DNA of 14,082 nt, from NCBI GenBank assembly GCA_021787775.1, contig JAJYLK010000007.1:1-14082 (forward strand), written 5' to 3'. The DNA is from Actinomycetes bacterium (lineage in GTDB: Bacteria > Actinomycetota > Thermoleophilia > BMS3ABIN01). The notes under the pieces are model-generated. The model was not told the DNA's origin. It was given only the letters and a program-made list of their open reading frames with translations, and made no database searches. The position numbers were made by a program, and so were the translations under genes. This document shows, in pieces, positions 1 to 6,197 of this stretch (positions within the stretch are counted from its first letter, which is position 1; each line of letters opens with the position of its first letter).

Positions 1-577
1 CCCGGCCGATCAGATCCGCCGCTACCCTGAAGGTGGCCGGCGAAGCCGACGAGTACTGGAAACGGCCGCTGTCCACGAGGATGCCCGTGTAAAGCGCCTC
101 GGCGATCTCGGGCGTGATCTCGGAGCCGAGTTGTTCGAGGATGGAATACAGGATCTCGGCGGTGGAGCTGGCGCCGCCGACCACGAGGTTGATCTCGCCG
201 AAACGCGTGTTATCTGCATGATGGTCGATGTTGATTATTCGTCGCGCTGCCGCAACCAGCTGGTCGTTGCCGACGCGCTCGGCGCTGCCGCAGTCGACGC
301 ACACCAGGGTGCGCGTCCCGGAATCCGCCGGTGGATCGCCGCGCATGACCTCTTCCAGGCCTTTGAGAAAGTGCCATTCGGGCGCTAACGGCTCGGTGGA
401 AGACATGTACATCACCGAATCGGCACCCAGCTGGGTCAGGGAACGGTGCAGAGCGATCAGGCAGCCAACGGCATCGCCGTCGGCGTTGACATGGCAGGTG
501 ATAAGTACCCTGGATTCCCGCTTCAGGGCATCGGACACGGCTTTCAGGGCCTGATCGATGGATTGGGAAGCGGTCAC
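1..577 (-). CDS. DHH-family phosphoesterase, NrnA-like (partial, C-terminus off left edge)
   Basis: The visible 192 residues match the N-terminal DHH domain of bifunctional oligoribonuclease/PAP phosphatases (NrnA), Mn-dependent cytoplasmic enzymes that degrade nanoRNA and 3'-phosphoadenosine 5'-phosphate. The metal-site motifs are in order: HVNADGDAVG (His29, Asp33, Asp35), CVDCG (Asp95), the signature IDHH (Asp118-His119-His120), GASSTAE (136-141) and TGILVDSGRF (Asp169). Asn31-Ala32 replaces the more usual Asn-Pro. Family members are about 320 residues, so the rest of the DHH domain and the DHHA1 domain lie beyond base 1. The start is taken as GTG at 577, since an in-frame TAA at 584-586 excludes anything further upstream; no good Shine-Dalgarno sequence precedes it. 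It lies 22 bp after the radical SAM gene on the same strand, so co-transcription is likely. Family assignment is firm; NrnA versus another DHH/DHHA1 phosphoesterase is less sure without the C-terminus. Confidence 0.85.
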   Translation of the reverse strand, partial: MTASQSIDQALKAVSDALKRESRVLITCHVNADGDAVGCLIALHRSLTQLGADSVMYMSSTEPLAPEWHFLKGLEEVMRGDPPADSGTRTLVCVDCGSAERVGNDQLVAAARRIINIDHHADNTRFGEINLVVGGASSTAEILYSILEQLGSEITPEIAEALYTGILVDSGRFQYSSASPATFRVAADLIGR

Positions 578-599
578 CGGGCGTTACCGCAAAGCAACA

Positions 600-2042
600 C
601 TAACTGCTGGCCTCGCCAGGATTACGGGCCGGTTTGAGCGGATTTACCGACTTTAGCGGCTCGAGATAATTGCGGCCGTCCGCGAATTCCCGGGCTGATT
701 TGAGGATGCGCCGCAAGTGGCTGAGAGTCAGCCGGCGGGTGGCCAGTCCCTTGAGCAGTGGCACGGCCCGCTGCACCAGTACGCCGGAATTAACATATGC
801 CGCGCGGTAGAGGCTGGCGAATTCCTTGTAGAACTCAGCCGGATCCAGCTTGGTGGGCACTACCGAGTGGAGAAAGTCGTACAGCTCGTAATTCCTGGTG
901 ACGATCTTGCCCTCGATCTCCCTGAACAGGTCGGTCCCCGGCAGCGGCGTTAGCACGGTGAACTGGGGGACATTGACGCCGTGGCTAGTAACGTAGTTGC
1001 GCAGCCGCTCGAATTCCTTGTGGCCATAGTCCGGGTTGATGATGAAGGCGCCCGTGACCGAGATGCCGTTCTTGTGAATAATCTCCAGCGCCGCCTCGTT
1101 GGTGGCGACGCTGTTCTTCTTGTTTACCGCCTTGAGCTCTTCCTCGTCCAGGCTTTCAAAACCGATGAAAACGTGTGAAAGGCCGGCCTTTTGCCATTTG
1201 GAGATGATCTCGGGATGCTTGACGATGGTATCGCTGCGCGCCTGGAAAGAATATTGCTTCTTGATGCCGCGCGCCATGAGCAGATCCGCGATCGCGTCCG
1301 CGCGCTTGACGCTCATCAGGAAATTGTCATCGGTAATCAGGACAAACTTCTCTTTCAGCCGCGCCAGCTCCTCGACCACCCGTTCAGGGCTCTTGGCGCG
1401 GCAGCGTCCCTCGAAGAAGGTCCAGACACTGCAGAAATTGCAGCGGTGCGGGCAGCCGCGCGCGGTCTCGATAGCCGCCAGCGGCTTCCAGAAATTGAAG
1501 AAGTAGCGCCGCCGCCGCCTCTTCGGAACGAGGTTCCGGGCCGGAAACGGAAGATCATCCATGTTGTCAACAGAATTGCGCGCTCCGGTGGAGATCTGGC
1601 CGTCCGCGGTGTTGAGCATCAGTCCCGGGACGCCGTTCAGGTCGCCGCCGTCCTGCAGGGTATTGATCAGTTCGGGAGTGCCGAATTCGCCTTCGCCGAT
1701 GACGATAGCGTCGATCGCTGCGCCGCTGAAGTCAGAAGGATTGAGTGAGGCATGCAGCCCGCCGATGAACACGAACGGGGCGCCGTTGTCCTTGGCGACC
1801 TGCGCGATTTTCTGCGTGCGGAAGACATCGATGGTGAATGAGCAGCTGATGCCGACAGCATCGGGGCGGAAATCGGCCAGCGCCTGTTCCAGGTCGCCGT
1901 CAACACGCATGTCATGGATGCGCACCTCGTGGTCCGGGACGAGCGCGCCGGCGACCATCTCCAGCCCGAGCGGCTCGACCAGGGCAACCTTGGTAAAGCC
2001 GGGCTTGCCAAATTGCGGTGGTTGTACCAGAAGAACTTTCAT
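600..2042 (-). CDS. B12-binding radical SAM protein, HpnR-like
   Basis: This 480-residue protein has an N-terminal cobalamin-binding domain (about 1-150; EPLGLE at 23-28, FIGGLHAS at 92-99, IGEGE at 115-119) and a radical SAM domain with the cluster motif CPHRCNFC (Cys197, Cys201, Cys204). B12-radical SAM enzymes typically methylate unactivated carbons or rearrange complex substrates. The length, the LPFPARN linker, the AWTF/VWTF-type sequence just after the cluster, and the C-terminal LTPLPGTDLF and VVPTKL-EFY segments recall HpnR, the hopanoid C-3 methylase; this comparison is from memory, not a search. No hopanoid genes are visible nearby, so the substrate is unknown. The ATG at 2042 follows GGGAAA by about 9 nt. 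A run of five arginines (175-179) lies between the domains. It heads a probable two-gene operon with the DHH phosphoesterase. Confidence 0.85.
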   Translation of the reverse strand: MKVLLVQPPQFGKPGFTKVALVEPLGLEMVAGALVPDHEVRIHDMRVDGDLEQALADFRPDAVGISCSFTIDVFRTQKIAQVAKDNGAPFVFIGGLHASLNPSDFSGAAIDAIVIGEGEFGTPELINTLQDGGDLNGVPGLMLNTADGQISTGARNSVDNMDDLPFPARNLVPKRRRRRYFFNFWKPLAAIETARGCPHRCNFCSVWTFFEGRCRAKSPERVVEELARLKEKFVLITDDNFLMSVKRADAIADLLMARGIKKQYSFQARSDTIVKHPEIISKWQKAGLSHVFIGFESLDEEELKAVNKKNSVATNEAALEIIHKNGISVTGAFIINPDYGHKEFERLRNYVTSHGVNVPQFTVLTPLPGTDLFREIEGKIVTRNYELYDFLHSVVPTKLDPAEFYKEFASLYRAAYVNSGVLVQRAVPLLKGLATRRLTLSHLRRILKSAREFADGRNYLEPLKSVNPLKPARNPGEASS

Positions 2043-2063
2043 AGGTAAAAATTTCCCGATTTG

Positions 2064-2092
2064 ATGTAAAACATCCTATTTGATTGGGTCAA
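2064..2092 (-). promoter_or_regulatory. candidate promoter for the radical SAM/DHH operon
   Basis: On the minus strand TTGACC (2092-2087) matches the sigma-70 -35 consensus at five of six positions. It is followed after 17 bp by TTACAT (2069-2064), a weak -10. Transcription would begin about 15 nt before the ATG at 2042. The -35 overlaps the T-run of the preceding hairpin. Predicted from sequence only. Confidence 0.35.
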
Positions 2093-2133
2093 AAAGTGCA
2101 ATTCGGTATTTCGAGGCCCCGCGGGCGCCGAAT
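2091..2133 (-). terminator. candidate intrinsic terminator after the lipoprotein gene
   Basis: On the minus strand ATTCGG (2133-2128) pairs with CCGAAT (2106-2101), enclosing a GC-rich core with CCCGCGGGG. The stem is followed after five bases by five T (2095-2091). It could end transcription from the tRNA/lipoprotein unit, or act as an attenuator in front of the radical SAM gene. Confidence 0.4.
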
Positions 2134-2138
2134 GTCAT

Positions 2139-2181
2139 GCTTTGGAATCGCAGCCATCGCAAAGAGTCTCCCTTCCAAAGC
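2139..2181. repeat. 9-bp perfect inverted repeat in intergenic region
   Basis: GCTTTGGAA at 2139-2147 and TTCCAAAGC at 2173-2181 are perfect complements separated by 25 bases. They lie in the 237-bp gap between the lipoprotein and radical SAM genes. On the minus strand this hairpin would form just before the terminator-like stem at 2101-2133. I do not recognise it as a known RNA family. Confidence 0.5.
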
Positions 2182-2279
2182 GGATGGTCCGGGCGCCGGA
2201 CGGCCGGGACCGCGGCGGACCCCACAGGGACCTGTTACCTTTGTCAGGGGGAATCGAAACGCGGGGATGACCGCGGGAG

Positions 2280-2705
2280 TTACCGGCTGCCGGCAGTGGC
2301 GCTGGTCGCGGCGGGCGCAGTCTGCGCCGGCGGAGCCGCCTGCCTGACCCAGATGCCGCCGGAAGGATCGGTGATCTTGCCGTCACCAATCTTGCCGGTG
2401 ACTGGCGGCTTCTGGAACTCGGCGTAAGCGGTAAGTGTCAGCGTACCGCCCGAGACCGCGAATTTGCCGGTGGTGTCAAGGCCGGGCTCTTTGAGATGAT
2501 AGGTGCCGTCGGCCTTGAGCTCGATGAAGCTGCCGTCATTCCTGGAACTGCTGTAGTAGCCGGCGTAGTCGGCCGGATTGGCCTGGTTGGTACCGCCCGA
2601 GCCGCAGCCGGTCGTAGCCGCGAGCAGGCTGGCGATGAGGCCGAAAACGGCCAAAGGCAGGATTATCCTATGCAGGTTTCGCAGATCAATAATCATTTTC
2701 ATCAT
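2280..2705 (-). CDS. small putative lipoprotein of unknown function
   Basis: This 141-residue protein has a long hydrophobic N-terminus (about 12-30) ending in ATTGC, a plausible lipobox with Cys34 as the lipidated residue. A short Gly/Ser/Asn linker follows. The mature part (about 43-120) is beta-rich, with phrases such as IELKADGTY, TGKFAVSGGTLTLT and GKIGDGKITDPSGGIWV. These suggest a small lipocalin-like or meander fold common in exported hypothetical proteins. The last 20 residues are an Ala/Pro/Thr tail. ATG codons occur at residues 1, 2 and 4; upstream is only GAGAA, so the exact start is unsure. The gene begins 23 bp after the CCA end of the tRNA and may be transcribed with it. I cannot assign a function. 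Confidence 0.7.
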   Translation of the reverse strand: MMKMIIDLRNLHRIILPLAVFGLIASLLAATTGCGSGGTNQANPADYAGYYSSSRNDGSFIELKADGTYHLKEPGLDTTGKFAVSGGTLTLTAYAEFQKPPVTGKIGDGKITDPSGGIWVRQAAPPAQTAPAATSATAGSR

Positions 2706-2728
2706 TTCTCAGGCGCTGGCGGCGGGGA

Positions 2729-2805
2729 TGGCGCCCCGAGAAGGATTCGAACCTTCGACCTACCGCTTAGGAGGCGGTCGCTCTCATCCTCTGAGCTATC
2801 GGGGC
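2729..2805 (-). tRNA. tRNA-Arg (anticodon CCT), CCA encoded
   Basis: The minus strand folds as a complete cloverleaf. The acceptor stem is GCCCCGA (2805-2799) with TCGGGGC (2739-2733). The D arm is GCTC...GAGC. The anticodon stem is ACCGC/GCGGT around loop CTCCTAA, giving anticodon CCT, which reads AGG (Arg). The T arm is GAAGG-TTCGAAT-CCTTC. Discriminator G is followed by genomic CCA (2731-2729). No split, intron or mismatch is seen. It lies 66 bp downstream of the ddl stop. Confidence 0.97.
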
Positions 2806-2831
2806 GGATGATCCGGTCACCGCACAGCGAC

Positions 2832-2860
2832 ATTCTAGAGGTTTTGCCGCCAAATCCGAA
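2832..2860 (-). promoter_or_regulatory. weak candidate promoter for tRNA-Arg
   Basis: On the minus strand TAGAAT (2837-2832) matches the -10 consensus at five of six positions. Transcription would begin about 20 nt before the tRNA 5' end. The -35 side is poor (a TTTCGG about 18 bp upstream). The gene may instead be read through from ddl. Confidence 0.3.
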
Positions 2861-2871
2861 ACGCGCCTGCA

Positions 2872-3807
2872 TCAGCCCTCAAGCGCGCATAGCAGGATCT
2901 CTTCCACCATTTCATTGAAGCTCAGGCCCGCAGCCTGAGCCGCCATCGGCATCAGGCTGGTCTCCGTGAAACCGGGAATGGTGTTGATCTCCAGACACCA
3001 GAGGCTGCCCGCATCGTCGAGGATCAGATCGACGCGGCCGAAACCGGAGCAGTTCAGCGCGTTGAATGCCTTCAGCGAGATCTCGACGGCGCGCGCGGCG
3101 ACATCTTCCGGGATCTCCGCCGGCACTACGTAGTCGGCTTTTCCCATCGTGTAACGCGACTCGAAATCGAAGAACTCCGTCTTGGGAATCGCCTCGACGA
3201 TCGGCAGCGCCCGCGGTTCCCGGCCGATGATGCTGACCGCCAGCTCCCGCCCCTTGATGTATTTCTCCAGCAGCACCTTGTCGTCGAAGCTGAAGGCGGA
3301 GATCAGCGCCGCCGGCATCTCCTCGACGCTGTGGGCGAATCGCACGCCCAGCGCGGAGCCCTGGCCGGCGGGCTTGACGACGATCGGCAGGTCAAGCTCC
3401 CCGGTGATGATCGGCAGGGTGTCTACGGCGCCCAGCTCCTGGAAGGCGTCACGGCTGAAGGCGTAGAAATCCGGCGTCGGGATGCCGTCGGCGACAAAGA
3501 TGTGTTTAGACAGCACCTTGTCCATGCACCGCAGCGAGGGCAGAACGTTCGAGCCGGTGTAGGGGATGCCGAGGATCTCCAGCAGCTCCTGCACCGTGCC
3601 GTCCTCGCCGCTCTTGCCATGCATGGCGATGAACGCCGCGTCCGGTTTCATCTCTTTCAGCCGCTTGACCATGCGCACATCGACATCGATGCCCTCGACC
3701 GTGTGGCCGAGCTCTTCCAGAGCCTTCTCCACCCGCGCTCCCGACTTTAGCGAGATGTTGCGCTCAAGCGAACGCCCTCCTTTGAGAACCGCCACTTTCT
3801 TGCTCAT
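2872..3807 (-). CDS. ddl: D-alanine--D-alanine ligase
   Basis: This ATP-grasp enzyme joins two D-alanines for the peptidoglycan stem peptide. It is 311 residues, normal for the family. Visible landmarks are KGGRSLER (Glu15 equivalent), the ATP-grasp lysine motif VVKPAGQGSALGV with Ser151, EKYIKGREL, the omega-loop Tyr219 in FESRY, GRVDL (Asp260), and the metal site CLEIN (Glu273, Asn275), then TIPGFTETSLMP. Tyr219 rather than Phe or His points to D-Ala-D-Ala, not D-Ala-D-Lac or D-Ala-D-Ser, specificity. The residue before it is Arg218 where E. coli DdlB has Lys215. The ATG at 3807 is preceded by GGGGAA at 7 nt. The aminotransferase ends 72 bp upstream on the same strand, so the two may be co-transcribed. 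The sequence style is that of Thermoleophilia-like Actinomycetota (from memory). Confidence 0.95.
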   Translation of the reverse strand: MSKKVAVLKGGRSLERNISLKSGARVEKALEELGHTVEGIDVDVRMVKRLKEMKPDAAFIAMHGKSGEDGTVQELLEILGIPYTGSNVLPSLRCMDKVLSKHIFVADGIPTPDFYAFSRDAFQELGAVDTLPIITGELDLPIVVKPAGQGSALGVRFAHSVEEMPAALISAFSFDDKVLLEKYIKGRELAVSIIGREPRALPIVEAIPKTEFFDFESRYTMGKADYVVPAEIPEDVAARAVEISLKAFNALNCSGFGRVDLILDDAGSLWCLEINTIPGFTETSLMPMAAQAAGLSFNEMVEEILLCALEG

Positions 3808-3879
3808 TTTGTTCCCCCATCGGTTAATTGATGAGTTACCTGTTTGTGACAGGAACTGCCGTGCTGCCGCGCCAGCGCC

Positions 3880-5127
3880 TCAGCTGCCCCGCAAGGCCTG
3901 GTACAGCTCCATCTGCTCGCGGATCACCTTGGCGAGTCGCTTGATGCCTTCTTCGATCATGGCCTCGGGGACGCCACAGAACGCCAGCCGCATATGGTTG
4001 GCGCCGCTGCCGTCCTCCCAGCCGCCGGAGCCGGGGACGAAGGCGACTTTTTCCTGCTCCAGCGCCAGCGCCAGCAGATCGGCGGCGTCAAGATATTCCG
4101 GCAGCGTCGCCCAGATGTAGAAGCCGCCGCGGGGCTGCGTCCAGCTGGCTTCTGGCGGGAAATACTTCTTAAGGGCGGCCTGCATGGCGTCGCGCCGGCG
4201 CCTGTATACTTCGATCACCGTCTCGACGTAATCGCGCCAGTGGGCCTCGTGGAAATATTCGTTCACGATCATCTGCGCCAGTGTGGACGGACACAGGTCC
4301 GCGGCCTGCTTGCCCAGGTTGAACTTGGCCAGCAGCGGTGCCGGCGCGGCGATCCATCCCAGACGGATGCCCGGCGAGAGGATCTTGGAAAAAGTGCTGA
4401 GGTAGATGACGTTGTCGTCGTTGTCGAGCGAGTAGAGCGTCGGCTGCGGCTCGCCCTCGAAGCGCAGCAGGCCGTAAGGGTTGTCCTCGACGATGATCAG
4501 CTCGTGCTCTCGCGCCAGCTCCACCAGCTGGCGCCGCCGCGCCAGACTCAGGGAGACGCCGGCCGGGTTGTGGAAATTCGGGATGACATAGATGAACTTC
4601 GGCTTGCGTCCTCGCTTGCGCTCTGCCTCCAGCACCTGGCGCAGCAGGTCTATACGGATGCCGTCGTCGTCCAGCGGCACCTGGATCACCTCGGCCTGGA
4701 AGCTGGAGAATGACGGGATGGCGCCGGGGTAGGTGGGCGCTTCGGCGATGATCAGGTCGCCGGGATCGATAAGCACCCGCGTCACCAGATCGATCGCCTG
4801 CTGCCCGCCGGTGGTGACGATGAGGTTCTCGATATCGACATGCGCACCCTCCGCGGCCATCACTTCGGCGATGTTGCGCCTGGTCTGGTCGAAGCCCTCC
4901 GTGGGCCCGTATTGCAACGCCGCCGCCGAGGACTTCATCGCCACCTCGTGCGTCACCTTTGCCAGGATTTTGGCGGGGAAGCTCTCGGTGCTGGGCAGGC
5001 CGCCGGCCAGACTGATGACATCGGGGCGCGCTATCACCGCCATCAGGTCGCGCATCACCGATGAGCGCATGTTGCCGGTGCGTTGCGCATAAAAATCTTC
5101 ATACTTGTCAAGATCGATTTTCGTCAT
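3880..5127 (-). CDS. PLP-dependent aminotransferase, class I/II, LysN/MocR-type
   Basis: This is a 415-residue fold-type I aminotransferase, cytosolic, moving amino groups between an amino acid and a 2-oxo acid. PLP-site motifs are in place: NFHNPAG (Asn187), VEDNPYG (Asp215, Tyr218), STFSKILSPGIRLGW with Schiff-base Lys248 and Arg255, and Arg380 in HMRLAFCG for the substrate carboxylate. The opening DVISLAGGLPSTESFP and GPTEGFDQTR follow the 2-aminoadipate/aromatic aminotransferase (LysN, AAT-I) pattern; there is no N-terminal HTH domain, so it is not a MocR regulator. Substrate cannot be told from sequence. An open frame extends to 5274, but that would overlap the divergent gene's promoter and start. 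The ATG at 5127 (MTKIDLDKYEDF) gives a family-like N-terminus. It lies 72 bp upstream of ddl. Confidence 0.92.
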   Translation of the reverse strand: MTKIDLDKYEDFYAQRTGNMRSSVMRDLMAVIARPDVISLAGGLPSTESFPAKILAKVTHEVAMKSSAAALQYGPTEGFDQTRRNIAEVMAAEGAHVDIENLIVTTGGQQAIDLVTRVLIDPGDLIIAEAPTYPGAIPSFSSFQAEVIQVPLDDDGIRIDLLRQVLEAERKRGRKPKFIYVIPNFHNPAGVSLSLARRRQLVELAREHELIIVEDNPYGLLRFEGEPQPTLYSLDNDDNVIYLSTFSKILSPGIRLGWIAAPAPLLAKFNLGKQAADLCPSTLAQMIVNEYFHEAHWRDYVETVIEVYRRRRDAMQAALKKYFPPEASWTQPRGGFYIWATLPEYLDAADLLALALEQEKVAFVPGSGGWEDGSGANHMRLAFCGVPEAMIEEGIKRLAKVIREQMELYQALRGS

Positions 5128-5155
5128 AAACCCAGATTCTAGTCTGGCCCGTTTC

Positions 5156-5184
5156 TTTAAGCAATAACGCGGGAATGGTACAAT
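5156..5184 (+). promoter_or_regulatory. candidate extended -10 promoter for the DUF4126/acylphosphatase operon
   Basis: TGGTACAAT (5176-5184) is an extended -10 element (TG, one base, then TACAAT, five of six matches). A poor -35, TTTAAG (5156-5161), lies 17 bp upstream. Transcription would start near 5191, about 37 nt before the ATG. It sits in the 100-bp gap between two divergent genes. Confidence 0.5.
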
Positions 5185-5227
5185 GCGGGCTTGTCCGGAA
5201 TGAGTCAAGCTAACCAGGGAGGTTTTG

Positions 5228-5797
5228 ATGCCGACTGCGTGGGCGATCGGGGCTGGGGCAGGGCTGGCCTCCATGGCCGGCGTGCGTTCTTTTATCCCCT
5301 TGGCGATCTACATGCTGTTTGCCAGGCTCGGATGGGTCTGGGGTTTTTCACTGGAGAATACGCCGATGGATTTCCTGCTGTCCAATGCCGCCGCTGTGGT
5401 GCTGCTGGTAGCGGTCGCGGCGCAGATCGCCATCACGCGGCTGCCGGCGATGGCCAGGATCGACCTGCTCCTGCGCATGCCGCTGGCAGTGCTGGTGGGA
5501 GCGCTGATCATGGCCGGCACGCTCGCCGGCGTGATCTCTTCCAGCTTGTACCTGGTGGGCCTGCCCGTGGGCGCGGTGCTGGCGCTTCTGGGTGCCTACG
5601 TCTATCAGGGCCTGGTCATGGCCGGAGGCGGCCGGGACCCGGGGCCGGCGCTGGACGTCTCCCTGATCATTGTTTCATCCCTGACGATGCTGGCGCCGCC
5701 GGCCGGCTACCTGGTCCTGCTCCTGGGGGTCTGGCTGGCGCTGAGGGTGCGCCGGCTGAAGCGGATGAAGTACAAGGGTCTACGGGTGCTGGCCTGA
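5228..5797 (+). CDS. DUF4126-like integral membrane protein
   Basis: This 189-residue protein is almost wholly hydrophobic, with about four to six predicted membrane segments (near 8-32, 48-68, 78-103, 105-125, 138-175). It ends in a short basic tail rich in Arg and Lys. The opening AGAGLASMAGVRSFIPLAIYMLFARLG pattern, a glycine-rich first helix followed by an RxFxPL turn, resembles DUF4126 membrane proteins, whose function is unknown. The assignment is from memory of the family pattern. The ATG at 5228 has a strong GGGAGG (5217-5222) five bases upstream; the TTG one codon earlier would be too close to it. It is the first gene of a probable two-gene unit, with acylphosphatase starting 37 bp later. 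Confidence 0.75.
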   Translation: MPTAWAIGAGAGLASMAGVRSFIPLAIYMLFARLGWVWGFSLENTPMDFLLSNAAAVVLLVAVAAQIAITRLPAMARIDLLLRMPLAVLVGALIMAGTLAGVISSSLYLVGLPVGAVLALLGAYVYQGLVMAGGGRDPGPALDVSLIIVSSLTMLAPPAGYLVLLLGVWLALRVRRLKRMKYKGLRVLA

Positions 5798-5834
5798 ATC
5801 TCGGCCAGCCGCGGAGTTATTGGAAGCATCCCTT

Positions 5835-6119
5835 ATGCCGATCAAGCGCGCACATCTCTACATCTCCGGCCGGGTCCAGGGAGTATTCTTCCGCGCCTGG
5901 GCGGCCGAGAGCGCGCAACGCCTGGGCCTGGGAGGATGGGTGCGCAACCTCGTGGACGGACGGGTGGAGGCGGTCTACGAAGGCGATCCGGCCAAAGTCG
6001 AGCGCATGATCGAGCTGAGCCGTGAAGGGCCGCCCCACGCACGCGTCGATACCGTTCAGGATGACTGCAGCGAGCCGCCGCAGGGGCTCGTTGCGTTCAA
6101 GGTCCGGGGCACCGCCTGA
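5835..6119 (+). CDS. acyP: acylphosphatase
   Basis: This small cytosolic enzyme hydrolyses acyl phosphates such as acetyl phosphate and 1,3-bisphosphoglycerate. The 94 residues fit the family (about 90-100). The signature GRVQGVFFRAWA holds the catalytic Arg20 in the phosphate loop, and GGWVRNLVDGRVE holds the catalytic Asn38. The later EGDPAKVERMI and C-terminal AFKVRGTA match the usual fold. The ATG at 5835 has GGAAG eight bases upstream; a TTG at 5820 is possible but less favoured. It follows the DUF4126-like gene and is followed by a terminator. Confidence 0.93.
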   Translation: MPIKRAHLYISGRVQGVFFRAWAAESAQRLGLGGWVRNLVDGRVEAVYEGDPAKVERMIELSREGPPHARVDTVQDDCSEPPQGLVAFKVRGTA

Positions 6120-6125
6120 AAACCA

Positions 6126-6185
6126 GGGACACCCCTTTTTAATAATCCGGCAGCGAAAAAATTTGCAGGGTGTCCCGGGATTTTT
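6126..6185 (+). terminator. candidate terminator after acylphosphatase
   Basis: GGGACACCC (6126-6134) and GGGTGTCCC (6168-6176) form a perfect 9-bp stem. Inside the loop, TTTTT (6136-6140) can pair with AAAAA (6156-6160). The stem is followed by GGGA and five T (6181-6185). It lies just after the acylphosphatase stop and shares its right arm with the minus-strand terminator. Confidence 0.5.
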
Positions 6186-6197
6186 CCCAGCACCCTG
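6156..6197 (-). terminator. intrinsic terminator of the nickel transporter operon
   Basis: Directly after the cbiO stop, the minus strand reads CAGGGTG (6197-6191), an inner GGGA/TCCC stem, then CACCCTG (6172-6166). CAAA and six T (6161-6156) follow. A 7-bp outer stem plus 4-bp inner stem and a T-run is a standard Rho-independent terminator. Confidence 0.7.

Noticed and set aside
2729..2805. tRNA-Arg as an integration (att) site for a genomic island
   Set aside because: No integrase and no duplicated tRNA 3' end was found in the window.
3839..3853. CCTGT-TTGTG-ACAGG inverted repeat between aminotransferase and ddl
   Set aside because: Five-bp arms with no T-run and no match to a known operator; too weak to call.
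3182..4713. Several plus-strand open frames across ddl and the aminotransferase
   Set aside because: They are antisense to genes with firm catalytic motifs and show no domain pattern of their own.
5128..5274. Longer aminotransferase start at 5274
   Set aside because: The added 49 residues do not look like the family and would run through the divergent promoter and ribosome binding site of the plus-strand gene.
6126..6197. REP- or MITE-like mobile repeat
   Set aside because: Only one copy is in the window, it sits exactly between convergent stops and each strand has a T-run, so a terminator explains it better.
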